From Afipia sp. (GTDB lineage: Bacteria; Pseudomonadota; Alphaproteobacteria; Rhizobiales; Xanthobacteraceae), in contig JAFVHU010000071.1 of NCBI GenBank assembly GCA_017474385.1, positions 1 to 64,000 on the forward strand: a stretch of DNA of 64,000 nucleotides, read 5' to 3'. The notes below the pieces were generated by a model. The model saw nothing but the letters and a program-made list of their open reading frames with translations. It was not told the DNA's origin and made no database searches. The position numbers and the translations under genes were made by a program. Shown piece by piece: positions 8,717-16,096 of this stretch. Position 1 is the first letter of the stretch. Each line of letters begins with the position of its first letter.

Positions 8717-9754
8717 TTAGTGCTTGTGAGCCGGCTCGCCGGTTGCCCCCATCGCATTGACGTCGAAACTGACATCGAGCTTGCCCGCCTTTTCGAACGT
8801 CAGCGTGGCTTTCAGCTTGTCGCCCTGCTTCAGCGGCTGCTTGATGTCCATGAACATCATGTGCAAGCCGCCGGGCTTCAGTTCGACCGTCTCGCCGGGC
8901 TTGATCGTCAGGCCGTCAGCCAGCGGCCGCATCTTCATCACGCCGTCGGTCATCGACATCTCGTGAATCTCGACGCGGTCCGCACCAGCCGAGATTGCGC
9001 TGACAAGGCGGTCTGGAGATTTGCCGGTATTAGTGATCTTGAGATAACCGCCGGCGATCTTGGCGCCGCCCGGCGTCGCGCGCGTCCATGGCGCGGCGAC
9101 GATCAGATCACCGGCCTTCAAGGTATCACTGCCCGACTGGGGCGCTGCGGGCGCCGCCATCTTCCCGTGATCCATCTGGCTGTGATCCATCTGCGCCTGC
9201 GCAACTGTGGCGTTGTCAGCAACGATCCGCAGCGTAGGAGCCGGCGATTTCAGGCTGTGCGGATTCTGCCCTTCCGACGCGATCTGATCCCAGCGAACCT
9301 CACCCTTGGCACATTGCTGAGTGGTTGGGAAAGTGATCGCCTGCCCCGAAGGAAAATCCGTAATGAAACTGGTGAAGACGAACTCGTCATAGTTATCGTC
9401 CGCCAGCGATCCGCCCGACCAGACGATCTCCTTCGGACCTTCCGCAACGGTCTTGCCATGGCTCTGGTATGACTTGGCGTACGCGCCACGCGTGATGCTG
9501 AGTGTCCATCCCGCCTTCGGCATCGGCTTTACGCCGATGACGCCTTCCGGGATCTGGATACGGACGGTTTGAGTGGCCGCGCCGTCGCAGCCGTGAGGCA
9601 CCTGGAACACTGCCTTGTAGTACGTGTTGGCGCGCGCCTCTCCGGTCGCGAGCGTCACGTGGGCGAATGAAGGTGATTGCGAAGCGATGACAGCCGTTGC
9701 GGCCAGGCCAGCGCCGGTCAGCAGCCGCTGAAGGCCGCGGAAGTTGATGATCAT
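8717..9754 (-). CDS. YcnI (DUF1775) - PCu(A)C fusion, periplasmic copper-handling protein
   Basis: 345 residues. A signal peptide should be cut after SFA (residue 31), leaving His32 (HVTL) as the mature N-terminus. That is the copper-binding first residue of YcnI domains, which run to about residue 180. A Met/His linker (QMDHSQMDHGKM, 189-199) follows, then a PCu(A)C domain with H264, M266, M275, H298 and M300, close to the H-x10-M-x21-H-x-M copper motif. The tail PAHKH adds two more His. Both domains are known copper-binding periplasmic modules; fusion suggests relay or delivery, for example to cytochrome oxidase. Good ribosome-binding site. The DUF2946 gene is directly upstream. Confidence 0.9.
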   Translation of the reverse strand: MIINFRGLQRLLTGAGLAATAVIASQSPSFAHVTLATGEARANTYYKAVFQVPHGCDGAATQTVRIQIPEGVIGVKPMPKAGWTLSITRGAYAKSYQSHGKTVAEGPKEIVWSGGSLADDNYDEFVFTSFITDFPSGQAITFPTTQQCAKGEVRWDQIASEGQNPHSLKSPAPTLRIVADNATVAQAQMDHSQMDHGKMAAPAAPQSGSDTLKAGDLIVAAPWTRATPGGAKIAGGYLKITNTGKSPDRLVSAISAGADRVEIHEMSMTDGVMKMRPLADGLTIKPGETVELKPGGLHMMFMDIKQPLKQGDKLKATLTFEKAGKLDVSFDVNAMGATGEPAHKH

Positions 9755-9797
9755 GTTGTCCTCGAATGATGCTGAAAGAGAATTCCGAAAGAAGGTC

Positions 9798-10172
9798 TCA
9801 AGTCAGCCTCGGCGGAGCCCTGGCGGAAAAGGCCAGTTGCCGTTCAATTTCGGGCAGCGCTACCTGCCGAGAAGCCGACATCCGCGCATAGGCCGTGGCG
9901 TACGTCAGGAGCACCACGCGATCGGGCGGCGCAGCCATCTGGCCCGCGAGGCAGGCGCTGAAGCAATCGTGAGGCGCGCTCGGCGGGCCCGGGTCAGTTC
10001 CGCCAGCAGCCCGGACCGAGGATATCGTGCCGGAGCAAATGGCACTGAAACCGTCCACCGCCCCAGCCGCGGCTTGCGAGCCGCTCCAGGCCAGCAGGAG
10101 CGCCTGAATCACCATGGCTTGCGACAGCACAAGGGTCAGGAGCAACCGGCGGACTGAATAGCGATCTCGCAT
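9798..10172 (-). CDS. DUF2946-type small membrane/periplasmic protein
   Basis: 124 residues from the ATG at 10172 (MRDRYSVRRLLL). A basic N-terminus and one hydrophobic segment (about residues 8-30) are followed by a Cys-containing region (AICSG, HDCFSACLAG) and a Pro-rich end. This is the layout of DUF2946 proteins, which often accompany copper genes. It lies 43 bases upstream of the YcnI-PCu(A)C gene on the same strand, so they probably form an operon. A longer start at 10250 is possible. Function is unknown; the pairing of cysteines with copper genes is only suggestive. Confidence 0.7.
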   Translation of the reverse strand: MRDRYSVRRLLLTLVLSQAMVIQALLLAWSGSQAAAGAVDGFSAICSGTISSVRAAGGTDPGPPSAPHDCFSACLAGQMAAPPDRVVLLTYATAYARMSASRQVALPEIERQLAFSARAPPRLT

Positions 10173-10633
10173 CCAGCGGCTATGCCACGCTCTCGCGAGA
10201 ACGTCCACGATTCGGCATTGTGCGCCACTCGACAGCCGGTTCCGCGGCATAAAATGAACTATTATTCGCTATTAGTTGATGATCGGCACTATACGTAAGC
10301 GGCAACACCGAGTTTCCAATGCTATTTCTCTAAGACATGGCTTAGCGTATCCACTTACTCCAATACCGTGGGGTCGATCAGGGCAGAATTTGTGTCTCCT
10401 TTGCGTCAACTCGATGAAATACTGGTCTAAAATGAGCATCCAGCACGAAACTAGGCCGAGCCTTCGCGAGCAATCTTAGCTGAAAGATTAATCACTTCTT
10501 ACCTTTGATATGCGCTGTACGCTTAGCTGCATCGCAACAATTGCGGTGTTGCAGCGCAGAATCGTACCCTATATTCAGTTCCAACGATGACGCTACTCCA
10601 AGAGCTGAATCGGGATTACGAAGGAGACTAACT
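10173..10633. other. 460-bp intergenic region upstream of DUF2946 and DUF1127 genes
   Basis: Less GC-rich than its surroundings and without a supported gene. A 67-codon frame at 10276-10479 lacks a ribosome-binding site and recognisable sequence. The right end carries the promoter of the DUF1127 gene, and the left end should carry that of the copper genes. Confidence 0.5.
10549..10577 (+). promoter_or_regulatory. Candidate promoter of the DUF1127 gene
   Basis: TTGCAG at 10549-10554 is followed by CCTATATTCA at 10568-10577. This resembles a sigma-70 promoter (TTGCAG, 17 bases, TATTCA) and also the alphaproteobacterial heat-shock -10 form CYTATNTNNG. A transcript from here would have a leader of about 50 bases. 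Confidence 0.35.
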
Positions 10634-10786
10634 ATGCTGCTCTCATTTATCCGCGCTATCCAGGCGTTCCGCGACTATCAGCGCAATGTCGCTGAGCTGT
10701 CCCAGTTGAGCGATCGGGAACTGGCCGATATCGGACTCGATCGGTCCGACATCCAGCGGGTCGCAGCGGGCGCCTACAACGGCTAA
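10634..10786 (+). CDS. DUF1127 domain small protein
   Basis: 50 residues with a textbook AAGGAG ribosome-binding site at 10621-10626. The C-terminal half, LSQLSDRELADIGLDRSDI, is the DUF1127 (YjiS-like) signature: an arginine-rich short helix pair found in many alphaproteobacterial mini-proteins, some involved in RNA binding and in phosphate, carbon or stress responses. The role here is unknown. It is followed by its own terminator. Confidence 0.88.
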   Translation: MLLSFIRAIQAFRDYQRNVAELSQLSDRELADIGLDRSDIQRVAAGAYNG

Positions 10787-10817
10787 ACGCCGCGAACTAC
10801 TGCATCACGAACGGATT

Positions 10818-10838
10818 ACGCCCGCCCTGCGCGGGCGT
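10818..10838 (+). terminator. Terminator after the DUF1127 gene
   Basis: 8-bp GC-rich inverted repeat (10818-10825 with 10831-10838) followed by TTGTCGT, 32 bases after the stop codon. Confidence 0.65.
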
Positions 10839-10920
10839 TGTCGTATCTGGCCCACGGCACAGACAATCGCACCCGGCATCAAGCGTTGCGTCGTGGTCCT
10901 GTGAGCTTTAGTTGTGAGCC

Positions 10921-12357
10921 ATGACAGCTCACACAGATCATCAAGCAGACGTCGTCCACGTTGTCGGCGGCGGCCTGGCCGGTTCCGAGGCCGCATGGCA
11001 GATCGCCAATGCCGGCGTCAACGTCGTGCTGCACGAGATGCGCCCAACGCGCACGACCGAAGCACACCGCACCGACAGTCTCGCCGAACTCGTCTGTTCC
11101 AATTCGTTCCGCTCCGACGACGCGGCCAACAACGCGGTCGGCCTGCTGCACGCGGAACTCCGCAAGCTGAACTCCCTCATCATGCGCAGCGCCGACGCCA
11201 ATCAGGTGCCGGCAGGCGGCGCGCTTGCCGTGGATCGCGACGGTTTTTCCGCAGCCGTCAGCGCGGCGCTGACCGCGCATCCGCGGATCGACATTCGCCG
11301 TGAGGAAGTCGCCGGGCTCCCGCCGGCCGACTGGCAAAACGTCATCGTCGCGACCGGACCGCTGACGTCACCCGCGCTTGCCGACGCGATCCGGGGATTG
11401 TCCGGCGAAGACGCCCTCGCCTTCTTCGACGCCATCGCCCCCATCGTTCATCGCGATAGCATCAATATGGATATCGCGTGGTTTCAGTCGCGTTACGACA
11501 AGGTCGGCCCCGGCGGCACCGGCGCCGACTACATCAACTGCCCGATGACGCGCGAACAATACGACGCCTTCGTCGATGCGCTGATCGCCGGCGAGAAGAC
11601 CGACTTCAAGGAATGGGAAGAGAACACTCCTTATTTCGACGGCTGCCTGCCGATCGAAGTGATGGCCGCGCGCGGTCGTGAAACGTTGCGCCACGGGCCG
11701 ATGAAACCGGTCGGATTGACCAATCCGCGCGATCCCACGGTGAAGGCGTATGCGATCGTCCAACTTCGCCAGGACAACAAGCTCGGCACGCTCTACAACA
11801 TGGTCGGTTTCCAGACCAAGCTGAAGCATGGCGCGCAGACGCAGGTGTTTCGTGCCATTCCGGGACTCGAACACGCAGAGTTCGCGCGGCTCGGCGGCCT
11901 GCATCGCAACACCTTCCTGAATTCGCCGAAGCTGCTCGATCCGCAATTGCGCCTGCATGCGGAGCCGCGCCTGCGGTTTGCCGGACAGATGACCGGATGC
12001 GAAGGTTACGTCGAATCCGCCGGCATCGGTCTGCTAGCCGGACTGTTCGCGGCGGCGGACATCCGGCAAGGCAACATCGCGCCGCCGCCTCCGACAACGG
12101 CGCTCGGCGCGCTGCTCGGCCACATCACCGGCGGCCATATCGAAACCATTGACGCGGGACCGCGTTCGTTCCAGCCGATGAACATCAACTTCGGACTGTT
12201 TCCGCCGCTGGCTTCGCCGCCGACCAAGAAGCCGGACGGCACGCGGCTGCGCGGCAATGAAAAGACGGTCGCGAAGAAGCAGGCGATCAGCGCACGTGCA
12301 TTATCGGATCTCGATCGGTGGATTGCCGATCACCGCAATGTGGCGGATGCGGCGTAG
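10921..12357 (+). CDS. trmFO: Folate/FAD-dependent tRNA (uracil-54-C5)-methyltransferase TrmFO
   Basis: TrmFO makes ribothymidine at position 54 of the tRNA T-loop using methylenetetrahydrofolate and FADH2. The 478-residue protein opens with an FAD-binding Rossmann motif ([14 protein letters not shown]) followed by the TrmFO-specific LHEMRP and [16 protein letters not shown]. The C-terminal flavin segment contains [10 protein letters not shown], and [11 protein letters not shown] is conserved near the end. Length is typical. ATG start at 10921; the ribosome-binding site is weak. The gene stands alone between the DUF1127 gene and a convergent hydrolase gene. Confidence 0.96.
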   Translation: MTAHTDHQADVVHVVGGGLAGSEAAWQIANAGVNVVLHEMRPTRTTEAHRTDSLAELVCSNSFRSDDAANNAVGLLHAELRKLNSLIMRSADANQVPAGGALAVDRDGFSAAVSAALTAHPRIDIRREEVAGLPPADWQNVIVATGPLTSPALADAIRGLSGEDALAFFDAIAPIVHRDSINMDIAWFQSRYDKVGPGGTGADYINCPMTREQYDAFVDALIAGEKTDFKEWEENTPYFDGCLPIEVMAARGRETLRHGPMKPVGLTNPRDPTVKAYAIVQLRQDNKLGTLYNMVGFQTKLKHGAQTQVFRAIPGLEHAEFARLGGLHRNTFLNSPKLLDPQLRLHAEPRLRFAGQMTGCEGYVESAGIGLLAGLFAAADIRQGNIAPPPPTTALGALLGHITGGHIETIDAGPRSFQPMNINFGLFPPLASPPTKKPDGTRLRGNEKTVAKKQAISARALSDLDRWIADHRNVADAA

Positions 12358-12381
12358 GTTCCTGTCGACAGCACAAAGCCG

Positions 12382-13092
12382 TTATCGCGCGGCGAAGCCG
12401 GTGACCGCAGACACCACCTGACCATCCTGACCGGCGAAGCCGTGATGAGCCCAGGCCTCACACGGATTGCCAGTGCTCTGGCCGCCATCGAGCCAGGTCA
12501 CCCGCGCCTTGCCCTTGGCCCAATCGAGGAACGGAGCCACGCCGGCGGGAAGCGTCTTGACGCAACCATCCTGCCGATGATGCACGACCAGCGTAGGCGG
12601 CAACGCCGCGGGCGATCCGAGCGTGTTCATGGCGTTGTCTGAATCGCCGAACGCATTGCTGAGAAAGCCCGACGTCAGCACCAGTCTGTCGGGCCGCGCA
12701 CCCGCCGCGATCCCCTGTACCGCGCGCTGCGTGCCACGGCTCGTGCCAACCAGCGTGACCTTTCCGAAGCTGTGCATATATTGAACCGCAGCGGCCACAT
12801 TCACGCAGCAATCCGGGACCAGCACGGCGAAGCCGCGGGTGGCATAAGCGGCGCGGGTACGCACGAGCTGATTGCCGTCGCGCGCGATCGAGCCATTGGG
12901 GCCAACACCAATGTTGCCGGCGCCGCCGGCCAACAGGATGATCCCGCCTTTCGGATGCGCGGGTTTTAGCAGCGCAGCGGAAACCCCGCCGACCGAGACC
13001 GTGCTTTGATCGAGAGCCGCGGCGCGCGCGGCTGAATTGTCGAGGAGAGAGACGGCCAGCAAGAAACAGCCTGCAAAAATTGCGATGCGCAT
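12382..13092 (-). CDS. Secreted alpha/beta hydrolase-fold protein
   Basis: 236 residues from the ATG at 13092, which has a GGGAGG ribosome-binding site. A signal peptide covers about residues 1-25. The nucleophile elbow is GTSRG (G-x-S-x-G), the acid is probably in VVHHRQDGC, and a late His lies in EAWAHHGF. An early GGAGNIG segment could supply the oxyanion hole. This is the organisation of small dienelactone-hydrolase-like serine hydrolases; substrate unknown. It is convergent with trmFO, with no clear operon partner. Confidence 0.75.
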   Translation of the reverse strand: MRIAIFAGCFLLAVSLLDNSAARAAALDQSTVSVGGVSAALLKPAHPKGGIILLAGGAGNIGVGPNGSIARDGNQLVRTRAAYATRGFAVLVPDCCVNVAAAVQYMHSFGKVTLVGTSRGTQRAVQGIAAGARPDRLVLTSGFLSNAFGDSDNAMNTLGSPAALPPTLVVHHRQDGCVKTLPAGVAPFLDWAKGKARVTWLDGGQSTGNPCEAWAHHGFAGQDGQVVSAVTGFAAR

Positions 13093-13205
13093 GCGCGTAA
13101 CCTCCCGATGACGTTTAGAGTAAGTTAGACATCGAGTTCTTCCTCGAACAGTAAAAATTACATGACAAAGCGCTCCCAGCAGCGCTGTCCTTCCTTGCAG
13201 GGGCA

Positions 13206-13400
13206 TCAGTCAGCCGACTTTAGATTGTCGAAGATTCGATCTCTGTCTGGCTTGGGCGGTCCGGCCTTTTCAGCCCGGATGTTGTTCACGTTGTTCGCCA
13301 GCGCGATTATCGCCAGGGTAATCAATATGGCCAGCGCTATCAGCCCCCAATGAAGCTTGCCAACCGATTCGACCCGCCTGTCCTTGTTCGATGTCGCCAT
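13206..13400 (-). CDS. Small single-span membrane protein, unknown function
   Basis: 64 residues: a charged N-terminus, one strong transmembrane helix (WGLIALAILITLAIIALA, about 18-35) and a charged C-terminal tail rich in Lys, Asp and Pro. A GAGGCG ribosome-binding site precedes the ATG at 13400. No family was recognised. It is the next minus-strand gene after the squalene/phytoene synthase-like gene (125 bases), so co-transcription is possible. Confidence 0.6.
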   Translation of the reverse strand: MATSNKDRRVESVGKLHWGLIALAILITLAIIALANNVNNIRAEKAGPPKPDRDRIFDNLKSAD

Positions 13401-13525
13401 GTCATCGCCTCGAAATTCGGCACTGCGAATTTGCGCGAATCCTGACAGACGCCGCCGCTACTCACCATTTGGAAGTTGCGTTGGCAGCCTTCTGTAAAGC
13501 CGAAGGCAGATCGACGAGAGGCTGC

Positions 13526-14392
13526 TTACACCTTGAACGGCTTCGCGCTTGCCGCGCGCCACGTTGTCCAGAGAATGCCGAGACGCGACGGCACCGGTGG
13601 CGCGAACGGATCGGATGTCTCCAGCCGCGCCAGCGTCTTTCCGATCGCCGCAAGCGGCAGGAAGGCCGGACGCGCGAGGGGCGGCGCAGTCTCAAGCATC
13701 AGCAGCGCCTGCTTCATCTGCGTGTTTGCCTCGCGGCGCAGATGAGCCAGCGCTTCCTTGAGCGGCTGACTCGTCTGCCGCAGAAAAAACTCCTCCGAAA
13801 TCATGCCATGAAGATTCATCAGGTCCGCTGGCAGATAAAGCTGACGGCGGGCGGCGTGGCGCGGCAACGCTAGCATCATGTCCACCAGACCTTCCGCAAT
13901 ACCGGCATGCTCGGCCATGCGCGCGACTTCGAGTGAGTTCACGCCAAGCACCTTTGCGCGTAAGGCGTAGAGCGCCGCAGCCGTATCGCGACAATGGGCC
14001 TCCAGCGCCGCCATGTCGGGCATCGGATCGTCATAGACATCGAACACATGCGCGTCGATCAGGCGAACAAGTGTCTCGATGGGAAGATCATGCAAGGCAA
14101 TCGCACGCAGCAATTCCGCCGCGACGGGATTACCCTCGATCGCGCCGTGCTCAGCGCCCTTCCCGCTGCCGGTCAAGGCGTCGCGCCACCATTGCAACCG
14201 GATCTCGCCGGGCAGTGGCTGGCTGACATGATCGCGGACATTCGCGACTTCGGTATTGAACGCCGCCAGCGCAAGCCACGCTCGCCGCGCTTCCGGCGAT
14301 ACGAACAGGCTCGCGGCATAGGTTCTGAAATCCTGCGCGCGCACCAATTCGGCGCAAAACGCTGCGGCGTCGTTGCTGGATGCGCCACTCAT
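13526..14392 (-). CDS. Squalene/phytoene synthase-like protein, NDUFAF6 homologue
   Basis: 288 residues with the all-helical trans-isoprenyl diphosphate synthase fold (PF00494 type): RRAWLALAAFNTEVANV, then IRLQWWRDAL, and a second segment with LYLPADLMNLHG. The paired DxxxD motifs of true synthases are largely missing; only DVYDDPMPD is acidic. This fits the NDUFAF6 group, which in mitochondria supports complex I assembly rather than terpene synthesis. Its ATG overlaps the stop of the upstream NDUFAF3-like gene by four bases, implying translational coupling. A catalytic role cannot be excluded. Confidence 0.8.
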   Translation of the reverse strand: MSGASSNDAAAFCAELVRAQDFRTYAASLFVSPEARRAWLALAAFNTEVANVRDHVSQPLPGEIRLQWWRDALTGSGKGAEHGAIEGNPVAAELLRAIALHDLPIETLVRLIDAHVFDVYDDPMPDMAALEAHCRDTAAALYALRAKVLGVNSLEVARMAEHAGIAEGLVDMMLALPRHAARRQLYLPADLMNLHGMISEEFFLRQTSQPLKEALAHLRREANTQMKQALLMLETAPPLARPAFLPLAAIGKTLARLETSDPFAPPVPSRLGILWTTWRAASAKPFKV

Positions 14393-14796
14393 GGAACAGC
14401 GATCAGCGCAGCCGCAACGCGCCGACGCTCACCGAGCATGACATTGTAGGTGCGGATGGCGGGGCCAGTCTGCATCGTATCGAGCACAATCTGAACGGAG
14501 CGTAGCGCGTTGCGCAGCGGTGCAGGCGCGATCCAGACTTCGCTTCCGGTGCCGATCAGCAATGTATCGACCTCGTTGGCGTGCTCGAATACACGCGCCA
14601 GCGAATAGCGGTCGATGTCCTTGGGGTCCGTGACGGGCCAGGCCCAGATCGCATTCGGCAGGCACAACAGCGAGCCGCGATGCGACATCTCGGCGAACCG
14701 GAATCCGCCATGGCCGTAGGCTTCGATCGGCGCCGACCGCGGAAGATGCAGCGCATCCGGCGCGCTAGTACCCACTTTCCGAAGTTCGTGATCCAT
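14389..14796 (-). CDS. Mth938/DUF498 domain protein, NDUFAF3 homologue
   Basis: 135 residues of the Mth938-like alpha/beta fold: IEAYGHGGFRFAEMSHRGSLLCLP, then DTLLIGTG and the C-terminal RTYNVMLGERRRVAAALI. The mitochondrial member NDUFAF3 is an assembly factor of respiratory complex I. The bacterial proteins are usually encoded next to secF, as here. Overlap with the downstream NDUFAF6-like gene suggests that the two act together. No signal peptide, so probably cytoplasmic or peripheral to the membrane. Confidence 0.88.
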   Translation of the reverse strand: MDHELRKVGTSAPDALHLPRSAPIEAYGHGGFRFAEMSHRGSLLCLPNAIWAWPVTDPKDIDRYSLARVFEHANEVDTLLIGTGSEVWIAPAPLRNALRSVQIVLDTMQTGPAIRTYNVMLGERRRVAAALIAVP

Positions 14797-14830
14797 CTCA
14801 GCACCGCAGGTCAGAAGGTGGCCTCGCCTC

Positions 14831-14913
14831 CGTCATTGCGAGCGAAGCGAAGCAATCCATCTTGGTTACCACACGAATGGATTGCTTCGTCGCAAGTGCT
14901 CCTCGCAATGACG
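14831..14913. repeat. Intergenic inverted repeat (CGTCATTGCGAG type)
   Basis: Imperfect palindrome between secF and the NDUFAF3-like gene. It starts CGTCATTGCG (14831-14840) and ends CGCAATGACG (14904-14913), with inner arms AAGCGAAGCAATCCAT and ATGGATTGCTTCG. Its ends resemble interspersed palindromes that are common in Bradyrhizobium-like genomes. Confidence 0.75.
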
Positions 14914-14914
14914 A

Positions 14915-15916
14915 TTACGGCTTCGACGGCTTGTCCTCGCCGCCCCGGTTTTCGCCCACGCCGAGATAGATCAGGATCGGCGCCGCGATGAAGATCGACG
15001 TGTAAGTGCCGACCAGCACCACGCCAAAGGTCATCGTCGCCGCGAAGCTGTGGATCGCCTTACCGCCGAACAGCAGCAGCGCAAGCAATGCCAGCGTCAC
15101 CGTGACGTGGGTGATGATGGAGCGCGACAGTGTCGAATTGATCGAGTGATTGAGCAGATCGGTCATCGGCATCTTCTTGTACCGCCGCAGCATTTCGCGG
15201 ATACGGTCATAGATGACGACGGTGTCGTTCAGCGAATAGCCGAGAATGGTCAGCAGCGCCGCGATGCTAGTCAGATCGAACTCGATCTGTGTGATAGACA
15301 TGAAGCCGAGCGTCAGCACGATATCGTGGACGTTCGCAATCATCGCGCCGAGCGAAAACTGCCACTCGAACCGGAACCAGAGATAGATGAAGATGCCTAC
15401 GATCGCGAGCATCAGGCCCACGGTGCCGTAGGCGAGCAGCTCGCTCGAGACGCGCGGTCCGACCACTTCGACGCGCCGATACTCGACGCTGTCGCCGAGC
15501 AACTGGCGCACCTTCTGCACGGCGGCCTGCTGCGCCTGATCGCCGCCCGGCTGTTCGGCGATACGGATCAGCACGTCGCTTGGGCCACCAAACTGCTGAA
15601 GCTGGACGTCGCCGAAATTCAGCGTTGTGAGTTGTGCGCGCAATGCGGCGATATCGGCGGGGCCGGACTTGGTCTGGATTTCCAGCAGCGTGCCGCCCTT
15701 GAAGTCGATGCCGAAATTCAGCCCGTGCACGAAATACAGGCCGATCGCGAGCAACGACAGCAGCGCCGAGATCGGAAAGCTGATGCGGCGGAAGCGCATG
15801 AAGTCGAACTTCGTATCGTCGGGAACGATACGCAGCGCGGGGATCACGCCATAAATGCTGAGCACCGTCAGGACGACAATGAAGACGGCGAGCGCGATGA
15901 TGATGGTCTGGGTCAC
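14915..15916 (-). CDS. secF: Protein translocase subunit SecF
   Basis: SecF with SecD uses the proton gradient to help pull proteins through SecYEG on the periplasmic side. The 333-residue product has six predicted membrane helices with a periplasmic domain after the first conserved one. Family motifs include FGIDFKGGTLLEI and TILGYSLNDTVVIYDRIRE. The start is GTG at 15916. The first about 35 residues form an extra hydrophobic segment before the conserved LRIVPDD, so a shorter start cannot be excluded. It follows secD after 180 bases that contain two long hairpins. Confidence 0.95.
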   Translation of the reverse strand: MTQTIIIALAVFIVVLTVLSIYGVIPALRIVPDDTKFDFMRFRRISFPISALLSLLAIGLYFVHGLNFGIDFKGGTLLEIQTKSGPADIAALRAQLTTLNFGDVQLQQFGGPSDVLIRIAEQPGGDQAQQAAVQKVRQLLGDSVEYRRVEVVGPRVSSELLAYGTVGLMLAIVGIFIYLWFRFEWQFSLGAMIANVHDIVLTLGFMSITQIEFDLTSIAALLTILGYSLNDTVVIYDRIREMLRRYKKMPMTDLLNHSINSTLSRSIITHVTVTLALLALLLFGGKAIHSFAATMTFGVVLVGTYTSIFIAAPILIYLGVGENRGGEDKPSKP

Positions 15917-15920
15917 GGTT

Positions 15921-15994
15921 TAGTGGTCCGCTTCTGACATTCGCATCCCGTTTCAGCAGCCCTCTTTGCGAATGTCAGAAGCAAAGGACCACTA
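15921..15994. repeat. Long hairpin 1 in the secD-secF spacer
   Basis: The left arm (15921-15945) and right arm (15967-15994) are complementary over 25 bp apart from a three-base bulge, with a 21-base loop. The inner part of the arm contains TGACATTCGC, also present in hairpin 2. It ends just upstream of the secF GTG, so it could affect secF translation or stabilise mRNA. Confidence 0.8.
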
Positions 15995-16008
15995 GCAATT
16001 ATAATTTC

Positions 16009-16084
16009 GAGTGGAGTTTTGGATTTGACATTCGCCGACCGGCATTTCCGCAAACTATAGGCGAATGTCAAATCCACTCCACTC
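16009..16084. repeat. Long hairpin 2 in the secD-secF spacer
   Basis: The left arm (16009-16016 and 16021-16036) pairs with the right arm (16060-16075 and 16077-16084): 24 bp interrupted by a small internal bulge, 23-base loop. It shares the core TGACATTCGC with hairpin 1, suggesting two copies of one palindromic element. It begins 12 bases after the secD stop codon. Confidence 0.8.
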
Positions 16085-16096
16085 TACTCGCTATCC

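Noticed and set aside
10276-10479. Possible 67-residue protein upstream of the DUF1127 gene
   Set aside because: No ribosome-binding site, codon use unlike its neighbours and no recognisable sequence; treated as intergenic.
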